A model generated the notes under the pieces. It was not told the origin of the DNA, made no database searches, and saw only the letters and a program-made list of their open reading frames with translations. Made by a program: the position numbers and the translations under genes. Of a stretch of DNA of 64,000 bases, positions 60,901-64,000 are shown in pieces. Numbering within the stretch: position 1 is the stretch's first letter; every line of letters begins with the position of its first letter. The DNA comes from Litoditis marina (Eukaryota; Nematoda; Chromadorea; Rhabditida; Rhabditidae), in the NCBI GenBank assembly GCA_964036275.1, contig OZ038433.1:3656013-3720012 (forward strand), given 5' to 3'.

Positions 60901-61898
60901 ACACCCTATGTTTGTAATATACGATTTACCGGAGAGAACTCACAAGTTGCCGCGATCAATCTTGCGCGCAATCTGGATTCGGAGTAAATTCAGCTCTTCA
61001 GAAGGCACACCACCTAAGAAAAATGATGATGAACGCACATAAACCCCAGGCCTGACAGAGAACACAATTTGAAAGTTGAGATAAGAAAATGCAAAGCATA
61101 TATCTTTCCGTCTACACGTATACGTCAAAAAAACGTTTTGGTTGAAATACATGACATTACATAACTTGAACAACTGATTTTTCTAAGTTTTTATCGAAAC
61201 GGATAACGGTTTTTCCACAAATTTGGTCAAGGTATAATTAGAGTCAACAATGGAATGTAACACGGTCTCACTTTGTGATGTGTGGACTGGAATAAATGGA
61301 TCAACTTTTGTACATTCTACCAGAAACAAACTGACACCAAGGTATGCCAATTCTACGTAAATGGCCCGTTTTACTTCAAACACGTAAAGTTCAAGATTTT
61401 GCACCACCAATAGGCCAATCCGTATGTAAACTAGGCACGTACGAAAACAGGAGTATGGAGACGAACCTGATAAAATTTTCTTCCGGGCGGCCAGCATTTC
61501 ATCTATGCTATCTAGAACTTCGTTCAGGTAGTGCATCTCCGCTTGTTTGCTATATAATTCCTGAAAACCGATTATAGTCTACCATAATGAACGAAATACC
61601 AAACATCAATATGAGCATTCAACACCGATCATGCTTTCTTGAGAGCAAGTAGCCCGAAAACTGACCATGCGTCGATCGGCAAAGTTAGCATCAGTCAGTA
61701 TCGAAATTCTAAATAGGGGGCATTTTTCGTTTTGGTCAAAATAACCCGCTCAAATTTCTTTCCATCTCCAGAAAACAGAAAACTAGTCCAAAAATTAAAA
61801 ATTGCCATGATCCAACCCACCTTCACTCTCGTCCACCATCGATGAGAAACACGGTCTATCTCGTCGATTAGACTAGCGCCTTCTGTCAACGGATCCGT
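41446..61898 (-). CDS. ced-5: CED-5/DOCK1-type Rac GEF, 5' end outside window
   Basis: Fifty minus-strand exons, about 1,685 residues. Exons: 61821-61898, 61467-61560, 60944-61013, 60564-60687, 60182-60312, 59728-59761, 59359-59500, 58826-58916, 58633-58706, 58256-58345, 57597-57718, 57180-57281, 56914-57003, 56413-56496, 55136-55175, 55027-55088, 54758-54904, 54284-54353, 53783-53894, 53295-53370, 52985-53116, 52623-52808, 51960-52059, 51684-51770, 51365-51436, 51070-51186, 50457-50548, 50202-50318, 49990-50065, 49503-49656, 48913-49073, 48381-48484, 47963-48107, 47574-47705, 47104-47255, 46737-46797, 46458-46570, 46234-46294, 46020-46097, 45758-45847, 45318-45461, 44854-44940, 44489-44596, 44124-44210, 43750-43878, 43456-43484, 43047-43151, 42448-42587, 41843-41979, 41446-41475. 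Diagnostic motifs: ATIPIFFDMMQTEFHS in the helical middle, LVAFYGKGYPSYL opening DHR-2, and VVQANVQGG, which aligns with the DOCK nucleotide-sensor loop. DHR-1 (lipid-binding C2) spans about 58345-56413; DHR-2 (Rac exchange) about 48107-43750. The tail has PPLPPRP and ends PPVPTPITD, suited to SH3 partners such as CED-2/Crk. Known role: with CED-12/ELMO it activates CED-10/Rac for corpse engulfment and cell migration. The N-terminal SH3 domain is absent and presumably lies beyond 64000. One junction (56413 to 55175) does not keep frame. Confidence 0.95.
45888..45950. repeat. (GA)n microsatellite
   Basis: About 30 GA dinucleotides inside a ced-5 intron. Confidence 0.95.
47347..47372. repeat. 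(CA)n microsatellite
   Basis: About 12 CA dinucleotides in a ced-5 intron. Confidence 0.9.
48791..48899. mobile_element. About 105 bp MITE, copy 2
   Basis: GACTATTATGTGGTCCAATCGC ... GATTGGTCTACATAATCTTC; same family as 21790-21892. It lies about 13 bp from the 5' splice site of the ced-5 exon at 48913. Confidence 0.85.
50764..50999. mobile_element. 236 bp TATAGT MITE, copy b
   Basis: TATAGTCTGTTCCACGCACTTA...CTACAGTAATC on the left and GATTACTGTAGAAAGACATC...ACTATA on the right. Lies in a ced-5 intron, about 70 bp from the nearest exon. Confidence 0.9.
52381..52616. mobile_element. 236 bp TATAGT MITE, copy c
   Basis: Closest to the family consensus: TATAGTTTGTTCCACCCACT...CTACAGTAATC and the inverse ending GGTGGAATAGAGTATA. 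On the minus strand it begins directly after the gtgagt of the ced-5 exon ending at 52623. Confidence 0.92.
55310..56340. mobile_element. 1,031 bp foldback-type element in a ced-5 intron
   Basis: The left end TCATATAAGACGCTCCAATC...AAATGGTTTCC is inverted at the right end (...GGAGCGTCTTATATGA). Inside are two direct copies (about 55552-55662 and 55978-56088) of a block built from GTGTGAAAAATTGTGCCCAA units, separated by a GC-richer stretch with its own internal duplication (TTTCTCTGCGTCTC). No transposase frame is seen. Confidence 0.85.
57819..58012 (+). repeat. tRNA-derived SINE-like element
   Basis: A-box-like GGGGCCGAGTGGTC (57819-57831) and an exact B box GGTTCGATCCC (57868-57878), in a Ser/Leu-tRNA style head. 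A non-tRNA body follows and ends near TAATAAAG. It lies in a ced-5 intron. Confidence 0.5.
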
Positions 61899-62114
61899 CT
61901 GGAACCGTGGTGAATGTATTATGTATACATTGCCTTTTCACGTTTGATTGAAAACTCGACTAGCAAAAACCTTACCACGAAAGTGGGGTACTTCTACTGC
62001 CGAACAGTATGAACATTAAGTGTATAAACAAAGAAAATGCCCAACAAGGTGTAAGTGACGTCGCTATTCATTCAGACAGAGTACGAGTGCAAATGAGACA
62101 AATATATAACACAC

Positions 62115-62349
62115 CAGTGGCCGTAATTTGTAAGCTCAAATAGCCGGGTAAGCTATTTGAGCAAAGTTCAAATAGTGTACTACAAACTACTCACTCAGTT
62201 GTTATACTATTCATCTTGCTCATATGTGAAATTAGCGCACATGCGCTGAATTAGCAGAAAATATAGTGAAATAATCGTAGCCTGAATTAGAATTTGACTA
62301 TTGAAATTTTGCTCAATTAGCTTACCCGGCTTACAAAATACGGCCACAG
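62115..62349. mobile_element. MITE, CAGTGGCCGTA family, copy B
   Basis: 235 bp with intact inverted ends: CAGTGGCCGTAATTTGTAAG... and ...CTTACAAAATACGGCCACAG, each followed inward by the AGCCGGGTAAGCTA motif. Confidence 0.9.
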
Positions 62350-62879
62350 GTCGTTTTGATAAAATGGCATACTTCTGACCCTCACCAAATACTGTGTTCT
62401 CAGAATTCAACCCAACGAGAAATTCAATTTGTTGAATAAATAGTAGAGGATAGAAACCAGCGACTTTTTACCCTCATGGACTGTGATAATTCAAGGCCAT
62501 TATCGAAGAATCGCGCGCAGCGCGAAGCGCTGTGCGAGATTTGTCTTTGGTCCGGCTAATGCGCGCTTCCGTTTTTGACAAGAGAAGTAAACCCAGTTCA
62601 AGAGTTTCTACTCAACCGATTTCGTTGAAAATTGTGGAAGACATGTTATACCTACTCAAACACTCGCGGAGCAAAAAAAATTCAAGAAAAAATTGTTTTA
62701 CTCAAAGTTATAGACATTTTTCGGAACGTGTCTGCGTCTCTCCATTTAGCACGCTCTCTCACTCTCTCTGTCCGGTCGACAACTCAAACTGTATTGTAAC
62801 TTAGAGTAACATTTACCGATTTGCTCGAAAATTGAAATATGATGCCATCGTGACTATTATTTGAGTATGAAGTATTCTA

Positions 62880-63285
62880 TTCCTGACGTCCTTCAGGATT
62901 CTGGAGACCGGATGACGTCATTTTTGAAAAGTGCAAAGTTGACGTCACATATATTTTCAAATGATGATAATATCTTAGAAAGGGTCAATCAACGGAGAAA
63001 CTTAATCTAAAAGTGACGTATTCTGAGATTCTGGAGACCAGATGACGTCATTTTTGAAAAGTGCAAAGTTGACGTCACATATATTTTTAAACGATGGTAA
63101 TATCTTAGAAAGGGTCAATTAACGGTGAAACTCAATCTGAGAGTGATTTATTCTGGGATTCTGGAGACCAGATGACGTCGATTTTGAAAAGTGCAAAGTT
63201 GACGTCACATATATTTTCAAACGATAGTAATATCTTAGAAAGGGTCAATTAACGGTGAAACTCAATCTGAGAGTGATTTCACAGT
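62880..63285. repeat. 130 bp tandem satellite, three copies
   Basis: Units begin near 62897, 63027 and 63157 (GATTCTGGAGACCAGATGAC...). Each carries TGACGTCA or TGACGTCG and a second GTTGACGTCAC about 25 bp later, then AATATCTTAGAAAGGGTCAA. Confidence 0.92.
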
Positions 63286-63295
63286 GATTCTATAA

Positions 63296-63465
63296 CGACA
63301 AGTAAACTACTAGTGAACTCCTACCACACCCCTCTTCTACTACTAGTAAACTACTAGTTTTCTTGTAGTAATGTAGGCGTAGGGGAGGAGTTAAACTATA
63401 GTTCTACTCCTACCTAACTACTAGTGAGATGGTAGTCAGCTACTAGTTTATCTGTGGTAAAAGTC
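63296..63465. repeat. CTACTAG-rich palindromic tract
   Basis: Many copies of CTACTAGT and its inverse (AAACTACTAGTGAACTCC, CTACTACTAGTAAACTACTA and so on). Related ACTACTAGCC motifs recur at 63855-63905. Confidence 0.7.
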
Positions 63466-63578
63466 AATTTTGAAAAATAAAAAATAAAATAAAAAAAAAT
63501 ATATTTTTTTGGATCATATATCTTCTATAAGTAGTTACGTTATCCTCTATTGCAGTACTCTGCTGTTTAACATGTTTT

Positions 63579-63649
63579 GCACCATCCGGGACTCGAACTC
63601 TCGAGCTCTCGCTTCTGAAGCGAGACACTTACCACTGCGCCACGCTGCT
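63579..63649 (-). tRNA. tRNA-like gene or pseudogene
   Basis: The reverse strand reads GCAGCGTGGCGCAGTGG (good A box), an anticodon arm CTCGC/TTCAGAA/GCGAG, and GTTCGAGTCCC as the B box. Six of seven acceptor pairs form. The loop would give anticodon CAG (Leu), but the long variable arm of Leu tRNAs is missing and the T stem pairs poorly, so a pseudogene or SINE head is more likely. Confidence 0.4.
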
Positions 63650-64000
63650 GATGTCTGAAGGCGCGCCACAATCGTATACGATTACAGGCGCGCTTCACTG
63701 TTCAGCGCTCACTATGGAATAACGTGAATGCGCCACGAGCCCCAACAAAAAACCTTATACTTAAGCTTGTTCTACAGTAGCACTAATTCGATAGAAATTT
63801 TCCCATATTATGAATGTTCAGCACTTTCCTGCCTAGTTAGCGTACTACAGGTTTCTACTAGCCCACGAGTAAGTTACTACTAGCCTACGAGTAAGTTACT
63901 ACTAACTGTCTACGTGCTCATAATGCCTACAAATCACTGTGATTTAAATTCTGTGGAGATAATGTAACGTAAAAAGACTAGTTTCAGACTGCCAAAATGC

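Larger units (their letters stand above)
61899..64000. other. Repeat-rich upstream intron of ced-5 or spacer
   Basis: No SH3-coding exon could be found here on the minus strand, although DOCK1-type proteins should have one. The segment holds a MITE, the 130 bp satellite, CTACTAG repeats and a tRNA-like sequence. It is most likely a long 5' intron of ced-5. Confidence 0.45.

Noticed and set aside
61899..64000. Search for the SH3-coding first exons of ced-5
   Set aside because: No ALYDY-like or SH3-type frame with splice sites is present on the minus strand here. I conclude that it lies outside the window.

Overview
The window is eukaryotic and almost certainly from a nematode, probably a rhabditid. 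It carries a cuticle collagen, a CED-5/DOCK1-type gene, a compact SH2-tyrosine kinase of the worm Fer-like expansion, a nematode-type chemoreceptor and many short GT-AG introns. Several start codons lie just after a good 3' splice site that has no partner exon upstream, as expected for spliced-leader trans-splicing. Exons are GC-richer than the AT-rich introns and spacers.

Layout. 1.0-2.7 kb (+): bHLH transcription factor. 3.6-4.9 kb (+): weak candidate for a small secreted peptide. 6.4-11.9 kb (+): SLC17-type anion transporter, 13 exons. 13.6-14.5 kb (+): small DUF3719/FAM149-like protein. 15.1-19.6 kb (-): SH2-tyrosine kinase with duplicated first exons. 20.9-24.6 kb (-): seven-TM chemoreceptor, 8 exons. 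25.6-27.0 kb (+): cuticle collagen. 27.9-36.2 kb (+): small Lys-rich C-terminally anchored protein whose third intron holds a 6 kb inverted satellite. 37.1-40.9 kb (+): chymotrypsin-fold protease with a likely GPI signal. 41.4-61.9 kb (-): 50 exons of the ced-5/DOCK1 orthologue, whose 5' end (SH3 region) lies beyond the right edge. 62-64 kb: repeats only.

The genes are unrelated in function. No operon-like spacing is evident, and the protease and ced-5 are convergent. Exon structures were built by hand from splice consensus, reading phase and family motifs. All phases close except one ced-5 junction (56413 to 55175), which encloses a 1 kb foldback element.

The non-coding DNA is rich in short inverted-repeat elements (MITEs of 94-266 bp), a 235-236 bp MITE family with two copies at 5' splice sites, a C/G-run repeat family, a 130 bp satellite with CRE-like palindromes, and tRNA-derived sequences. 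The most striking structure is the intronic array: about 100 and 85 copies of a 25 bp unit in opposite orientations, which would fold into a multi-kilobase RNA hairpin.
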